From assembly GCF_011075055.1 (NCBI RefSeq), contig NC_058138.1, positions 6,902,001 through 6,966,000 of the forward strand: 64,000 nucleotides of DNA, given 5' to 3'. The stretch comes from Mangifera indica. Its lineage: Eukaryota; Streptophyta; Magnoliopsida; Sapindales; Anacardiaceae. The notes under the pieces were generated by a model, which had not been told where the DNA came from, made no database searches, and saw only the letters and a program-made list of their open reading frames with translations. A program made the position numbers and the translations under genes. Of this stretch, positions 11,333 to 23,437 are shown piece by piece; position 1 is the first letter of the stretch; every line of letters begins with the position of its first letter.

Positions 11333-13584
11333 TGTAACATCCCTCCCTAAAAGTACTACTTATCGAAGGAGAAATATTACGAATTAATATCTGAAGTGTC
11401 TATTTTTTTCTTTTCAAATACTTTAAAATGAACGCATCACTAAAAGTGTTTAGAAATTATTCTAAGAAAACTAAAAATCTAGAAATGAACAAAAGATGTA
11501 TATACTCATATGAAAACTCATCTGAAAGCATCTGAAAATATGGAGTAATCAAATACAATTGTACAATCATCTCAAAAAGATCATAAGTCAACAAGAACAT
11601 GCGACTGTATGCATGTAATATAAACTAGAGATAACTTGCACCAACTGGATTTATCTTCGTTGACCTGACCTTACCTCGTAGCTACCTCGATCACCTGTAC
11701 CTGCAATCATGAAATAAAAGTAAGTGAGAGATAAGAACACTTACTAAGGGGTAAGAATTAAGCAAACTATCTCCTTTTCTGTTCTAACTCACTCTCGGGA
11801 CTCAACCCTATATCATAACCTCCATAAGAAATCTAAAGGATAATCTAGTTCATTTTTTACTATTTGGGTCATACTTTGTCCAATCTAGCGTTTATTTGAT
11901 ACTTTCTGGAAGTTGACTATAGAGATTTTATACTTTTCTAAGCTCGAGCTCTCTTCCTATCTCTCATTACACCATTTTTGAATCTGAATTGAGCTTTACT
12001 ACGAGCATACTCTACTACGAGTAGACCCTACTAGGGATCTATATCCTACTACAGACATGCCCTACTAGAGGTGGTGTAGTGTAAAGTACCCCATCATAGT
12101 TCATTGCATGTATACGTGTCTTATATCTTACTAATCTTGCTTTCATCTAATTATATTCACAACTTACCAGACCATACTCTTAGGATAACCCCTGAATCTT
12201 AAGCCTCAAATTCCTTTTCTTGTTTTTCTTTCTTTTCTTCTTCTTTTCTTTTTCTCTCATTTCTTTCCTTTCCTTTCCTTTCTTTCTTTCTTCCTTTCAT
12301 TTTTCTCCTTTCTTTCCTTTCCAAAAACTATGAAATACTGTTCATGGGACTGTTCATGTGGTAAGGCAACTTTCTTCTTCATACAATTTAATAGTCCTAA
12401 CAATCTCTAATTCATATATGTCATTGAAAAGAGGATTCAAAGAGTTTTCCAACAAGCTACAATAGCACTCATAATTCATTAGATAAGGCAGTCAAAATGT
12501 GAGATGAAATCAATGGCAAAAAACTGTCTTCACTACTTATTTGGTAAAACAATCCTTTTGGTTCATATAATATTTTAATAGTCCAAACGATCTCTAATTC
12601 ATACAAGCTATATATCATTGGAAAGAGGACTCAAAGCTTTCCAACAAGCTATAATAGCACTCATGATTCATCAAATAAGGCAGCCAAAACGTGGGATGAA
12701 GTCAGTGGTAAAAAACTATCTTCACTATTTATTTAGTAAAATAGTTTTTTTCTTCATACAATTTAACAGTCCAAACGGTCTCTAATTCATCCAAGATATA
12801 TATCATTGAAAAGAGGATTCAAAAAGCTTTCCAACAAGCTATAATAGTAGTCATGATTCATTAGATAAGACAGTTAAAACATAGGATGAAATTAGTAGCA
12901 AAACTATAAATATTAACCAACTCTTTGCCATGAACAAAATCACACACATAGATACCCCAAATGGAAAAACAACATTTCTCAACTTCAAAATCATCATTTG
13001 TAACATAGATCCAAGGAACCAAAAGCTTAAAATATGCAACATATCAAAGATAATACTTTTTACCTTGTTCCAAGCCAATCTTTGCAAGTTGGCTCCCTCC
13101 TCCTTGTTTTGCTTCCTTTATCATCAAAATCACCTTAAATCAACACCAAAACATACTAACATATTCATATAACATGCATCCAATAAATATAAACATAGTT
13201 AAAGAGAAAAGAAATAGATCTTTTGGTTACCAAAGCTTTTAAAGTGTTTCCTCTTATTTTCCTTCCTTACTTTTCTTTCAAGCCCTTCCAAATCACCCAC
13301 TTTTCTTCAAAAAACACAGCAAAAACAAAGAATATTGCCTTCTTCTGAAAGAGATGGGAGAATGATGGAAAAAAGGTAAAAGTTGCCTTTTTTTACTCTT
13401 CTCTCTCTACATATATCTACATACTTTTTAATATATTAATAGATATATATCTTTGGTTTTCTTTGTAATTGTTTTGTATATAACACACACATATACATTT
13501 CAACATATAAATTTAAAACTAGAAATGTCTCAAAGTAGGACCAAAAGACACAAATACCCTTTAAACGTACCTGAGGATATTACA
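11333..13584 (-). repeat. 5' LTR of the gypsy element
   Basis: Same layout as the 4176-6430 LTR (TGTAACATCCCTCC...GATATTACA), including the CT-rich tract at 12215-12330 and the CAGTCCAAACGGTCTCTAATT blocks. Transcription would start within it on the minus strand. Both ORFs reported around 12851-13172 are readings of the LTR and are not genes. Confidence 0.93.
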
Positions 13585-14476
13585 AGTGGGTTATAGATAG
13601 TTTTAGATGGAAGTAAGATTAGTAAGAGATAACACACACATGCATACTACGAACTATGAAGGGACACTTTACGCTACACCACCTGCAGTAGGGCACGTTC
13701 GCAGTAGGACACGTTTGTAATAGGACACGTTCACAGTAGGACACATTCGTAGTAGGACACGTCTGTAGTAGGACATAAACTCATAATATAGTCCACTTAC
13801 AGCAGAGCATGCTTATAGTAAAGAATAATTTAGATTCAGAAATAGTGTAATGAGAGAAAGGAAGAGAGCTCGAGCTTAGAAAAGTGTCAAATCCTTGTAG
13901 TCAACTTTCAAAAAGTATTAGATAAACACCATATGGGACAAAGTATGACCCAAACAGTAAAGGATAAACTAGATTATCCTCTCAATTCCTTGAAAAGGTT
14001 ATGATGTGAAATTAAGTCTCGAGAATGATTTAGAATAGGAAAGGAGATAGTTTACTTAATTTTTTCCCCTTACTGAGTGCTCTTATCTCTCACTTCCTTT
14101 TCTTTCATGACTGCAGGTATAGGTGATTGAGGTAGTTGCGAGGTAGGGTTACGTCAGTGAAAATAAATATGGGCTAGAGTAAGTTATCTCATGTCTATGT
14201 TATATGCATATAGCCGCATGTTATTGTTGACTTTTGGCCTTCTTCAGATGGTTATACAATTGTATATGATTATTTTATGTTTTCAGATGTTTTTCAATGA
14301 GTTTTTATATGTGATATATATCTTTTGTTCACTTATGGATTTCCAGTTTTTACAAAACAATTTATGAACCCTTTTAACGATGAGTTCATTTTAAAGTTTT
14401 TTAAAATACACATTCTAGATATTAATTTATAACATTTCTCCTTCGGATAGTAGTACTTCTTGGGAGGTATGTTACA
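13585..14476 (+). mobile_element. Solo LTR of the gypsy family, second part
   Basis: Starts with the second copy of the 5-bp duplication (13585-13589) and continues the LTR from 4175 in register (AGATAGTTTTAGATGGAAG.. after ..ATATGGTCT). It ends with the family terminus GGTATGTTACA at 14476. It contains an expanded minisatellite at 13686-13781. Confidence 0.87.
13686..13781. repeat. 16-bp minisatellite, six units, in the solo LTR
   Basis: Six tandem 16-bp units of the form CAGTAGGACACGTTTG with a few substitutions. The intact LTRs hold only about two to three less regular units at the equivalent place (4840-4930 and 11995-12065), so the array has expanded or homogenised in the solo LTR. Confidence 0.88.
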
Positions 14477-15212
14477 TTCTCCCCTCATAGTTTAAAAAAC
14501 TAATCATTCTCCCCCACCTAGAAGTTTGAAAAGTTATATTTTCCCCCTAGGGTTTTATTCCTTCCCTTCCTTCTCCAACAACATTCTCCAATTAACCTCT
14601 CATCTATCTCAGATAAAGACATGACCTCCCAAGAAGTACTGCATCTCAGATAAAGACATGACCACAGTTCTTTGGCCACAAACGTGATGAATCATCCATA
14701 TTCGTCTCTTGACAAACGCATTCCTTCCCACCATCTTTGTCACGTTCATGGTTGGAAAAAAATCCGAATCTATACGAATAAGCATCAAAAGATTTGTCTT
14801 TGTTCAGTCAAAGAGATGAAAAAGATGAATCGTCGTCATCTCTTTCTTGGAAGAAGATGGTTCATCTTTGTCTAAAAAAATTGGTCCCATAGGAAGGTCA
14901 ATGATGGGAGAAGAAGATGGTGGTAAGACCAGCCAACAACAAAAATGACACTCTGTCACAGGAGAAGGAAGAAAAAACCTAGGGGGAAATACAATTTTTC
15001 AAAGTTTAATATAGCCAAAAATTGTTAGTTTTCTAAACTAATGAAGGAAAATAATACAAATTTTTAGGGTTTTAGAGTTTATTGACAAAATGATGATTTT
15101 ACCTTTACCTCTAATAGAAGTTAGTTTATGAATAAGTGTTTAAGTTTTTTAAAGTCTGCAAGTTTGTATTTGCATTTGCATTAAAACTTAGGTGAAAAAT
15201 AGTCTTTTGGCC
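14477..15212. mobile_element. Mutator-like MITE, family copy 2 (right part)
   Basis: Continues the element interrupted at 2804. It has the family block CCCCCTAGGGTTTTATTCCTT, an internal GATGAAAAAGATGAATCGTCG region, then the inverted right arm ending AACTTAGGTGAAAAATAGTC and TTTTGGCC at 15212. The open frame 14672-14875 is internal to the element. Confidence 0.75.
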
Positions 15213-15299
15213 CACAGAATGATTTAAACTCATACCTTCTTATATATACAATCCCTTCACTGTATTTTTAGAGAGTATAAGACAATATTTTTAAATATA

Positions 15300-15896
15300 A
15301 AGACTGACAGCTCCAAGCTGATGATCAAATAATAATAATACATGAATGTTGCCTAAGAATTATTATATTACAACTTGACCTGTAAAATCAGGTCTGTTGC
15401 TCTCAAGATTATATTATATATTATGTATAGGTGATGAGAAATTATTGGCCCTTTCTTCTTTTTCTCACAGTAAACGGAATGGGAATATATACTTATTTTT
15501 TGAGGAAAAATTCAGGGTTGGCTAATGCATCAACAATCTGATATATTTTATTTTCTCAATTTCCCTTGCACATCACATCTATATATCTAAAAAGCTAGGT
15601 CATGAAAGTTGCCTAACGATTATTATATTACAACCTGACCCGTACGTAAAATCAGGTGTTGAATTATCTAATTTTCACTTGTTGTTTGATTCTACATATT
15701 TTTTTCTTGAGAAAAATACAAAAGAAAAAAACCAAGGAAATGTACATTGAGAAAAATCCAAAAGAAAAAAACCAACAACTTTCTCTACATAAATATTAAG
15801 AAGCAAATAAATAAGCGAAAATTAGTTAATCTACCTGACTCCATGGATCAATTTGTTATATGATAATTTATCCTTAGAAACTTTCACGACCCAACC
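15300..15896. repeat. Unclassified repeat block with internal inverted copies
   Basis: The unit GTTGCCTAAGAATTATTATATTACAAC occurs directly at about 15350 and 15612. An inverted version of the second occurrence lies at about 15810-15895. The same block is found inverted at 18480-18780, matching across more than 200 bp. No transposase or clear terminal repeats were seen, so the class is unknown. Confidence 0.7.
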
Positions 15897-17437
15897 TTTA
15901 AAATATTTACATATATTGTTGCCACATTAGTTAGCAAATTTGCGTATAAAACATATAAAACATGTATTATATATACTTTTCATATTAAACTTTTATCAAA
16001 CGTTCATATCATAATTTTTTTTAAAATGATAAAAAAACTTTGTTTTATAAGACACAAATTAATATCATTTTACATAAAATAAATAAAATGGAACCTAAGC
16101 AGTGACAAGATTTGTCTCATTTCTTTCAAAATCAAAAATCTTTTACAATCCCATATCTTTTTTTTATTTATTTCTATTCCTTAATATCAACTTATCATTT
16201 TATCTTTCAATTTGTTAATGCTTGAAAATGTTAATTTACAGCAGTGATCCAATCATGGTAAGAAACATATTATTTTATCAGATTTATACTAAAACAGTCT
16301 TACAATAATAGATTTTAGCCTTCATTATTTTGATTGTAAAAGAAAAAAAAATGAACTTGATTGATCATAGAATGAGAAATCTTTTTTTGTCTTTATCATT
16401 TGATATTAGAGTTCAGTCTTAATCCATAAATGAAAAAAATATGGCTTAATTACTCATTTTGAACACAATCATAAGAACTTTAAGTTCTTTTCAATTATTG
16501 TCAATGATGTAGGACAAAAAAGAAATTTTAGAAATATGATATAATTTCTCTAGATTTTTTTAATGCTGGGTTTAGAGTTTTTTTTATTTAATTGATATTT
16601 ACTTCTAAAATGTTTTTTTTATTCTTGAGGATGACTCAGCTCTGAAGGATAAAGGTAGGACATAAATTATCCATTCTTGTTAATTTTTTCTGATGTAAAA
16701 TAGAATAATCAATATTGTGATATTTAATTGGCTATGTAATATGTTTGAGAAACTATAATCAATCATGTATTATGTTATATTAGTTTTAATAGTAAATTAA
16801 ATAATTTACATTTGTAATGTTATGTTAATTTTAACCATGAAAAGTGCTAAAAGTCCTTCTGGATGGACTGGAATTTCATCTTGTGCTGTTCTTTGCTGCA
16901 TCTCCTTCCTGCAGACTCTAGATTCAGCTTACTGGTCCATTGGCCGAGAATCAGCTATACTAACAAGGAATTGAATCAATGTATGAAGATGACAAGCCAC
17001 AGGCTACCCCCTAGGAAAATTGAACCATATGCCTGGATAATTGTGACAGCCCTCCTATGCTTGTAGTGAACCAAATTCCCCACTTATGGCTGGAAACTAT
17101 AGATTTTAGTCATGTTTTGACGTATGTTTTGTATAGATTGAACATTTGGACAGGTCTGCTCATTGATTGTAAGGCTTGTATTTGTAATAGGTTGTATAGT
17201 TCTCCTTCTATCTTTATAGGAATGGTGATGGGTGTGTTTGAAATTGACAACCCTAGTAAGTAAATACGGTTCAACTTAAGGTCAATATTAGGGTTAAATT
17301 ATTCAGAAATATAGATGAGTACAATTGATGTCTTGCATTAAATTATTCTCAGAATTAGATAAGTACAAAAGATGACTTTGACTATGGTTCAACTTAAGGT
17401 TAATATTGAAGCATTTGTCCATTAATCAAACTAATTT

Positions 17438-17440
<3 letters not shown>
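15897..17440. other. AT-rich intergenic, no recognised gene
   Basis: No protein or RNA gene recognised. The open frames at 16863-17066 and 17057-17263 are short. The translated segment around 16860-17100 looks somewhat less AT-rich than its surroundings and could be a gene remnant, but I cannot name it in any frame. Confidence 0.4.
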
Positions 17441-17494
<54 letters not shown>

Positions 17495-17514
17495 TTATTT
17501 ATTTATTTATTTGT
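17441..17514. repeat. (AT)n microsatellite followed by (TTTA)n
   Basis: About 24 uninterrupted AT/TA units followed directly by about six TTTA units. A compound simple repeat. Confidence 0.95.
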
Positions 17515-18479
17515 AAGGATTTAACCATTTCTTCATCTCCAATGTATTCTATAATATTACCATTCATCCTCGTCTATTTTTATTTTATATCGAACCAAAA
17601 CAATAACAAAACTCAACATATCAATCAATCACTATATTATAATATATAATTTTGTAAATAAATTATTTAACAAATATAATCTAAAAAAATGCAATTTTTT
17701 AAAAATATCAATTAACTCATAAATATGTAAACTATCAATAAACCCCTAATGTGTAAAATATCAGTTAACCCCCACATGTGTAAAATATCTGTCCTGCAAC
17801 ATTTTTCTGCTGAAAAATATATCATTTCAGCCATTTCTATCATTGATGATTTTGAAATGCACTTCAAACTTATCAAATTAATTCAACACATATGCCAAAA
17901 AATAATACACAAGTATAAATGAAATGTTGAGTTAATGTTTGTATAAATACCTGAATAAGAAATCCTTTCTTGATTTTGAAATCACAATATTGGATTTTGG
18001 GTGAGAGTGTGAAAATGAGAATTTTTAAACTTTATAGGGTTTAGTTATGATGTTAGTTTGTATAAAGTATTAGAATTTATATAAAAGAGGGCGAGAGTAT
18101 TTTGGAATTTAAATATGAGTTTTGGTTATATCTATGTAACCTTCAAAATGGTCAATTTTTTAAAGCTCCCCTTAATTGGGTATTTTAATTGATTATCCCA
18201 ATTTTAATTAGCTAAAATGAAAAAATATATGGCATAAGAGTTTTCACTCCTGTAGAAAAATTTGGACAAACTACAATCCTATAAATAATGCTACTTGCAT
18301 TAAATTATATGATTATTCTCAGAAATTGGATGTGTTCAAAAGATGATTGGGTATCTATCATTGTAATTTAAATATTTTGAAGCAGGCAGAAAATTCAACA
18401 AACAAAATATAAAACCTTGAGAGCAACAAACCAAAAAAAAAAAAACTAACTAATAATAAAGAAGATTAAGAAAACCCTA
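17515..18479. other. AT-rich intergenic, nothing recognised
   Basis: No open frame, terminal inverted repeat or known element was seen. A short stretch near 17690-17780 repeats a phrase of the type ATCAATTAACTC / ATCAGTTAACCC two or three times. Confidence 0.5.
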
Positions 18480-18780
18480 TACAAAAGCAATAAAACAAGG
18501 AAATGTACATTGAGAACAATCCAAAAGAAAAAATATCAAGAATCAAACAAAAAAGTGAAAATTAGTTAATTCACCACGGGTCAAGTTGTAATATAATAAT
18601 CCTTAGACAATTTTCATGAAAATAAAATATACCAGACTGTTGATGCAGTAGCCAAGCCTGAAATTTTTCTGAAAAAATACCTATAATCCCATGTCGTTTA
18701 CTGTAAGAAAAAGAAGAAAGGCCAATAATATCTCATCACCTACACATCCTTATATTGTTATGAAAAGCCACCCCAACAAT
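18480..18780. repeat. Inverted copy of the 15.3-kb repeat block
   Basis: The reverse complement matches 15400-15700 over long stretches, including AGGTGATGAGA-ATTATTGGCC and TCTTTTTCT.ACAGTAAACG. The two blocks are separated by about 2.6 kb in inverted orientation. Confidence 0.8.
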
Positions 18781-19325
18781 ATAATATATATGTTTCTTTA
18801 TAAAATATGTCATTGCTGATGTATCTTATAATTTGGTCCCTTTTGTCTTTCAACCTTTTACATCCAATGATTTTTATTTTATCTAGGAAAAAATAGTGTA
18901 AATGGGAAAAACTTTAATAGTTACCACTTTACCTATTCATCTTCCAATAATGGGCTTAAGGCTTAAAAGGGGTCAACTAACTCTGTAACTTTAAAAAAAA
19001 ATTTAGTTTAATATATGTAAAATAATATATCTTCTAATATTTTACATTAATCTCCATTAGATTTCATTATTTTTTTCATTAATCCTTCTACAATTTACTT
19101 ATTCAATCTTGACCTCTTAAGTTTTCATTTATGAGTTTGTCACGTCTTCACAATAGCGAATATAATGCCATGAAAAATTAGTATCACCTTCAAATTGTGA
19201 TCAAATGACCTACACTTCTTATATAACATTACGTTTTGGGGTAATGGAATCAGTTGACCCCTTTTAACTTTAAAAATGTTTTGGTTTAGTGTGTATAAAA
19301 TATTAATATAACTTATAAAATTTCA
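18781..19325. repeat. Diverged tandem duplication of about 290 bp
   Basis: A segment around 18965-19050 (GGGGTCAACTAACTCTGTAACTTTAAAA... to TTTACATTAATC) recurs, more diverged, at about 19255-19333 (CAGTTGACCCCTTTTAACTTTAAAA... to TTCACATTAACC). The second copy is continued after the hAT element at 20273. Alignment by eye only. Confidence 0.5.
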
Positions 19326-19333
19326 CATTAACC

Positions 19334-20264
19334 TAGACCTGGCCACGGGCCGGTTCGGCCCGTGAACCGGACCGAAACCGGCCCGGATAAACCCGGAACC
19401 GGAACCGGAACCGGCGGACCCGTAACCGGACTGAACCGGAACCGAAACCGTGGCTCTACGGTTCGGTTCCGATTCACATAAATTGAAACCGTGGAACCGC
19501 CGGTTCACACCAGTTTATGAACCGGCGGTGTACTGTGATGAACCGAAAAAAATTTGAATTTTTTTGATTTTTTTTTTAATTTTATTTAAAAAGGCAACGG
19601 TTCCCTGCGTAGGGAACCGTTGCCTTTTGAAGGAAAAATTGCAGGGGACCGTGGTCCCCTACAATTTTTGGAATTTCAATTCACCCCCCCTATTTCTAAT
19701 TTTTTTCAAAAAAGTTTTTTTTCTATATATACCCCTTTAAATTCTATTCTCTCAAATCTCAATCTCTCTACTCTCATTCTCATTCTTTAAACTCTTAATA
19801 TTCTCTCAATCTTTCAATTCAATCAAATTTTCTTAAATTTAATTAAATTCTTTCTTAATTTTTTATTAATTTCAATTTCAATTTTTTTTATACAATTCAT
19901 AATTAATTATAGAATTTATTTCCATAATTAATTTTATTTATTATTTTTTTATTATCTTTTATAATTAATCATATAATTTATTTATATAATTAATTTTATT
20001 TATTGTAATTAAGTCCAAGCCTTTCTTTTAATTTTTAATTATTATAATTAATAATTTAAAAATTAAATCAAGATCATGTATTAGAATTGACTGTTCAATA
20101 TCGGTTTCGAACCGAAACCGTCGGTTCCGAACCGGGGCCATGAACCGGAACCGGCGGTTCCGAACCGTCCTGTTACGGTTTCGGTTCAGGGTTCTTATGT
20201 TTTCGAACCGTGAACCGGCGGTTCCGAACCGAAATCGGCGGTTCATGAACTGTGGCCAGGTCTA
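19334..20264. mobile_element. Non-autonomous hAT element with 8-bp target duplication
   Basis: 931 bp with terminal inverted repeats TAGACCTGGCCA / TGGCCAGGTCTA and perfect flanking duplications CATTAACC at 19326-19333 and 20265-20272, the 8-bp size typical of hAT transposons. Both subterminal regions are packed with AACCGG/CCGGTT motifs, as expected of hAT transposase binding regions. It contains an internal hairpin near 19592-19628 (AAGGCAACGGTTCCCT ... inverted). No transposase. The reported frames at 19323-19508 and 20028-20246 are readings of the AACCGG arrays. Confidence 0.93.
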
Positions 20265-20272
20265 CATTAACC

Positions 20273-21470
20273 TCTTGGATTTCATAATTTTTTCCTTAAA
20301 TTTTTAACATTTTATTTTTTTTCAACATTAATTTAAGTTTTATTTTCAGGTCCACCATAATTTTCATTTATATATTTGGTTTCCATTGGTATTATTTCAT
20401 CTACAAATTATATATCCTCAATGTGATCGGTAAGAGATATGTCTTCTACAATAATCATAACAGTGTTGGCTGCTGTTTGATCAGGATCAGCTCAAGAATT
20501 TTGCATTCTTCTCTTCTTGTTCAGAAAAAAAAATTATGGTATCTTCAGTCACCATGGCGGCTCTAAGCCTAAGCTTAGGTCCTCCAGTGGACAAGACAGA
20601 AAATGCTACTTTCATTAAATTATTCTCAAAAACTAAATATGTACAACTACGTCAAGGATAAATATTATTTCAACGAACGTATTTGCTAATAAATTGTTAT
20701 TTTTACTATCACACTCTTACGAGATAATAATGTTTTTATATATATTAAGATTATCATCTCTTTACCAAACTCTACTTAGGATTTTTATTACTAAACTAAA
20801 CTCTACTAAAATTCTTATTCTTTAGAGGAATCTTAAAAAATCTATTCATGGAATAAGCCTAAACCGCTAATTAGTGTTTAATTGGCTATACCCTAACTGT
20901 TACATGAGCAAAGAGTGGGTAGCGGACGTCAGGTAGTTAAATATTGCATACAAGCTCAAGGCAACTGCCCCTCGCAACCCCGACCTGTTGACAGGGAGCT
21001 GTCACCCACTGACTAGGCAGCGACAACTTCAAATGTATTGTCATAAACACTTATAATCGAAGTGATGGCCAATTCCAACAAATAATATGAGTTCTTTTGC
21101 TATGAATTTCAATTAAAATTAAATATTTGCAGAAAATTTCCTATCGCTCAATAGTTCATGGCGCCGTTAGAAGTTGAAACTATAAATGCACGGCCTAATT
21201 AATTAGTTTTTGACATTGGTTGTATACCTTCCGAAAAAAAAAAAATCGCAATAACTTTGGTTAGTTTGCAGAGAAGCATGTGATAGAAATTACAGAATTT
21301 TATGAAGAAAACATCCAAACGTAATTAGCTAAACATAGAAAACGCTCTCGTGGAAGCTATGCTCATTCTCTTATGATCACATCAAACTATGAAGATATCA
21401 AGATGAATCACACAAAGATTGCACAATATTGTAGAGTTCTTCCAGGTAGAATTCTCGAGCATACGTTGAA
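20273..21470. other. Intergenic, no recognised gene
   Basis: Completes the diverged duplication interrupted by the hAT element, then mixed AT-rich sequence. A GC-richer patch at 20940-21030 has no recognised identity. Confidence 0.4.
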
Positions 21471-21479
21471 TCAATGAGT

Positions 21480-21692
21480 CTTCATTCTTCTTGTTATCGA
21501 GTATTATCAGAATAACTGGATTTGTAAATTCATCCCTCTACAGCATCAGATCAGCTTTTGTCAATGTATTTGCTGAATTTCTTATAAGTCTTACGGTTTC
21601 AGCCCTTGAGAAACCAGCGGTTCCTTCACTATCAACCTTAACTTTCAGTCTACTGTCTGTGTTAATTTGCTGCCAGTTTTATGATTTTCGAG
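21480..21692 (-). pseudogene. Unidentified C-terminal exon remnant, copy A
   Basis: The minus strand reads a coding-like stretch INTDSRLKVKVDSEGTAG, FSRAETVRLIRNSANTL, TKADLML, stop, RDEFTNPVILIILDN. Related stretches occur at about 22230-22297 and 23438-23480, so this is a genuine repeated exon rather than chance. I do not recognise the protein. An in-frame stop lies between ADLML and RDEF. Confidence 0.5.
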
Positions 21693-22199
21693 CAAGATAA
21701 AAAATAACTTTCAGTCTACCGTTTGTGTTACTTCTTGCACTGAGCTTATTAAATTATCAAATGTAAAATTAAAAGGCATTTTGTTGCAATGTATTTCCGG
21801 TACTGAAAATTTGTATGTAGAATAATAATAGGCAGAATTTCCTCCCTCTTAATAGTTCATGGCGCTATAACATAAAAAGGTGCGAGGCCTAAATTTACAT
21901 CCAAATATGATTAGATGAACATAAAAAGAGTGTGGAAGCTAATAAATCTCCAATGATATCAAGATTAGGGACGCAAATTGAGCAATTCTATAATGTTTTT
22001 TTTTTTCGTTTTTGAGTAAATTTCTTGCTAATATGCCAAATCAACAAGTCTTTGGGTTAACAATTGAATGAGATAAAACTTTATCTATTATGCATTGATA
22101 CATGACAAAATTTATACATAAGTCCTATGAATGTGCAAGAAAATAAATCATATACAAAAAAAGAAAATGAACAATAGGAAAATATTCTAAATACATACG

Positions 22200-22297
22200 G
22201 AACATCTTTTAACACTTAGTTTCTTTTCGTTTTTAAGTTTTCTCATAATAAATGGATTTGTGAACTCATTTCTATGCACCATCAGTCTAGCAGTTTG
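22200..22297 (-). pseudogene. Unidentified C-terminal exon remnant, copy B
   Basis: The minus strand reads ARLMVHRNEFTNPFIMRKL, clearly related to ADLML-RDEFTNPVILIIL of copy A. It is cut at its 5' side by the GAGCTC-rich hAT-type MITE beginning near 22298. Confidence 0.5.
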
Positions 22298-22597
22298 TCC
22301 AAACCAAGCTCATTCGAGCTCGAGTTCGTTTCGAACAAGCTCAAAACAAGTCAGCCATATATGAGCTCGAGTTACTTGTCAAATTTTTTAATTAAAAATT
22401 TTGATACAAAACGATATCGTTTTGACCAATATGTATTAAAACTGCGTCGTTTTAATAACGAAAAACGAGTTGAACCTAATTCAAGTCAAGTTCGAGTTTG
22501 ACTTTCACGAGTTCGAGCTCGAACTTGAACTTAACTATATGTGAACCGAACTGAGCTCGAGCTCGGCTCGGCTCAGCTCAGCTCAAATCCAACCCTA
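22298..22597. mobile_element. hAT-type MITE, degenerate
   Basis: GAGCTCGAG-rich arms flank a centre with AAAACGATATCGTTTTG. The right end AAATCCAACCCTA is the inverse of the TAGGGCTGGATTCGAG start of the element at 53398. The left end is degenerate and I found no clean 8-bp duplication. Confidence 0.6.
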
Positions 22598-23076
22598 TTT
22601 CAGACCCAACTTGCACATTGACTTGGGGAAAGAGTTGATCTGGGTCAACCAACGATTAAACTAGTTGATTTGATGGTCTGATTGAGTTACTTTTAACTTA
22701 AAATTAGAATTAATATTACAAACAACTTTATCTACATAATTATTAATTATAAAATTCGCATTATATTTATTTAAAAATAAATTCGGCTTAATAGCACACA
22801 AGTTGTCCATTGATGAAATATTGGGTTTAAGTCCTAATAAATGCTAAATTTTTTATTCTCCTTGTAGTATAAAAAAAAAAAGATATTTTGAGTAAAAATC
22901 CAAACATAGTGTCTGACTTAGTGGTATTTTCCAAGTCAGGCAATGGTTAAAACTCAGGATTAAGTTCCAACTATTGTAAACAAATTTGCTTATTTTTTCA
23001 TGTTTGTTTGTAACTGGCTCTTGGTTCTTACTCAGACCAGTCTATCTAGTATGCAATTCTTTGAAAGATGTACAGT
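22598..23076. other. AT-rich intergenic
   Basis: No gene or intact element recognised. Confidence 0.4.
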
Positions 23077-23437
23077 TGTTGCTATTGGATCCAGATCCAC
23101 CCATGACGGGTCAACTCGATCCGATTTAATATAATTGTCAAGGGCAATTATAAGAGACAGTTGGACATATATAAATTATTAAAACTACTTCTCTATAAAA
23201 ACATAACGTTATTTTTTAGAAAAGAGAACTCTCCTCTTTTCTCCTGCAAAACCAATGCACAGATCCTGTCTCCCAAATGAAAATCAATACGTGGGCAAAT
23301 GACATCGTGAGAAAAAACTAACGTCGATACATTGCGTCGTATTCAAAAAAACTTCATTGAAAATTACTCCAAGTACGCAAATCTTTATTTACATAATTCA
23401 TAGAATTTGATTCTGGCATGTTTGATTATTTCCAACA
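23077..23437 (+). mobile_element. Solo LTR of a short-LTR family
   Basis: Starts TGTTGCTATTGGATCC and ends TTTCCAACA. It is closely similar throughout to the 5' LTR at 62256-62625 (shared GGATCC.G.TCCACCCATGA, TCTCCCAAATG, CTGGCATGTTT.ATT). No internal region follows. The start may be at 23080 rather than 23077: with TGCTATTGG as the start, the flanks GTTGT / GTTGC agree at four of five bases. It interrupts, or abuts, the third copy of the unidentified exon. Confidence 0.8.

Larger units (their letters stand above)
4176..13584 (-). mobile_element. Full-length Ty3/gypsy chromovirus-type retrotransposon (dead copy)
   Basis: About 9.4 kb, bounded by two direct LTRs (TGTAACATCC...TATTACA), with a tRNA-Met-type primer site beside the right LTR and a polypurine tract beside the left LTR, so the element reads on the minus strand. 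Internal order on that strand is gag, protease, RT, RNase H, integrase, chromodomain, which is the Ty3/gypsy order. The chromodomain end resembles Tekay/Del-type chromoviruses. All domains carry stops or shifts. Flanking 5-bp duplication AATGG / AGTGG (one mismatch). By eye, the two LTRs differ at roughly one position in eight over their first 150 bp, so the insertion is old. Confidence 0.93.

Noticed and set aside
16863..17263. Two short plus-strand frames, possible gene remnant
   Set aside because: No recognisable protein family in any frame, so no gene is claimed.
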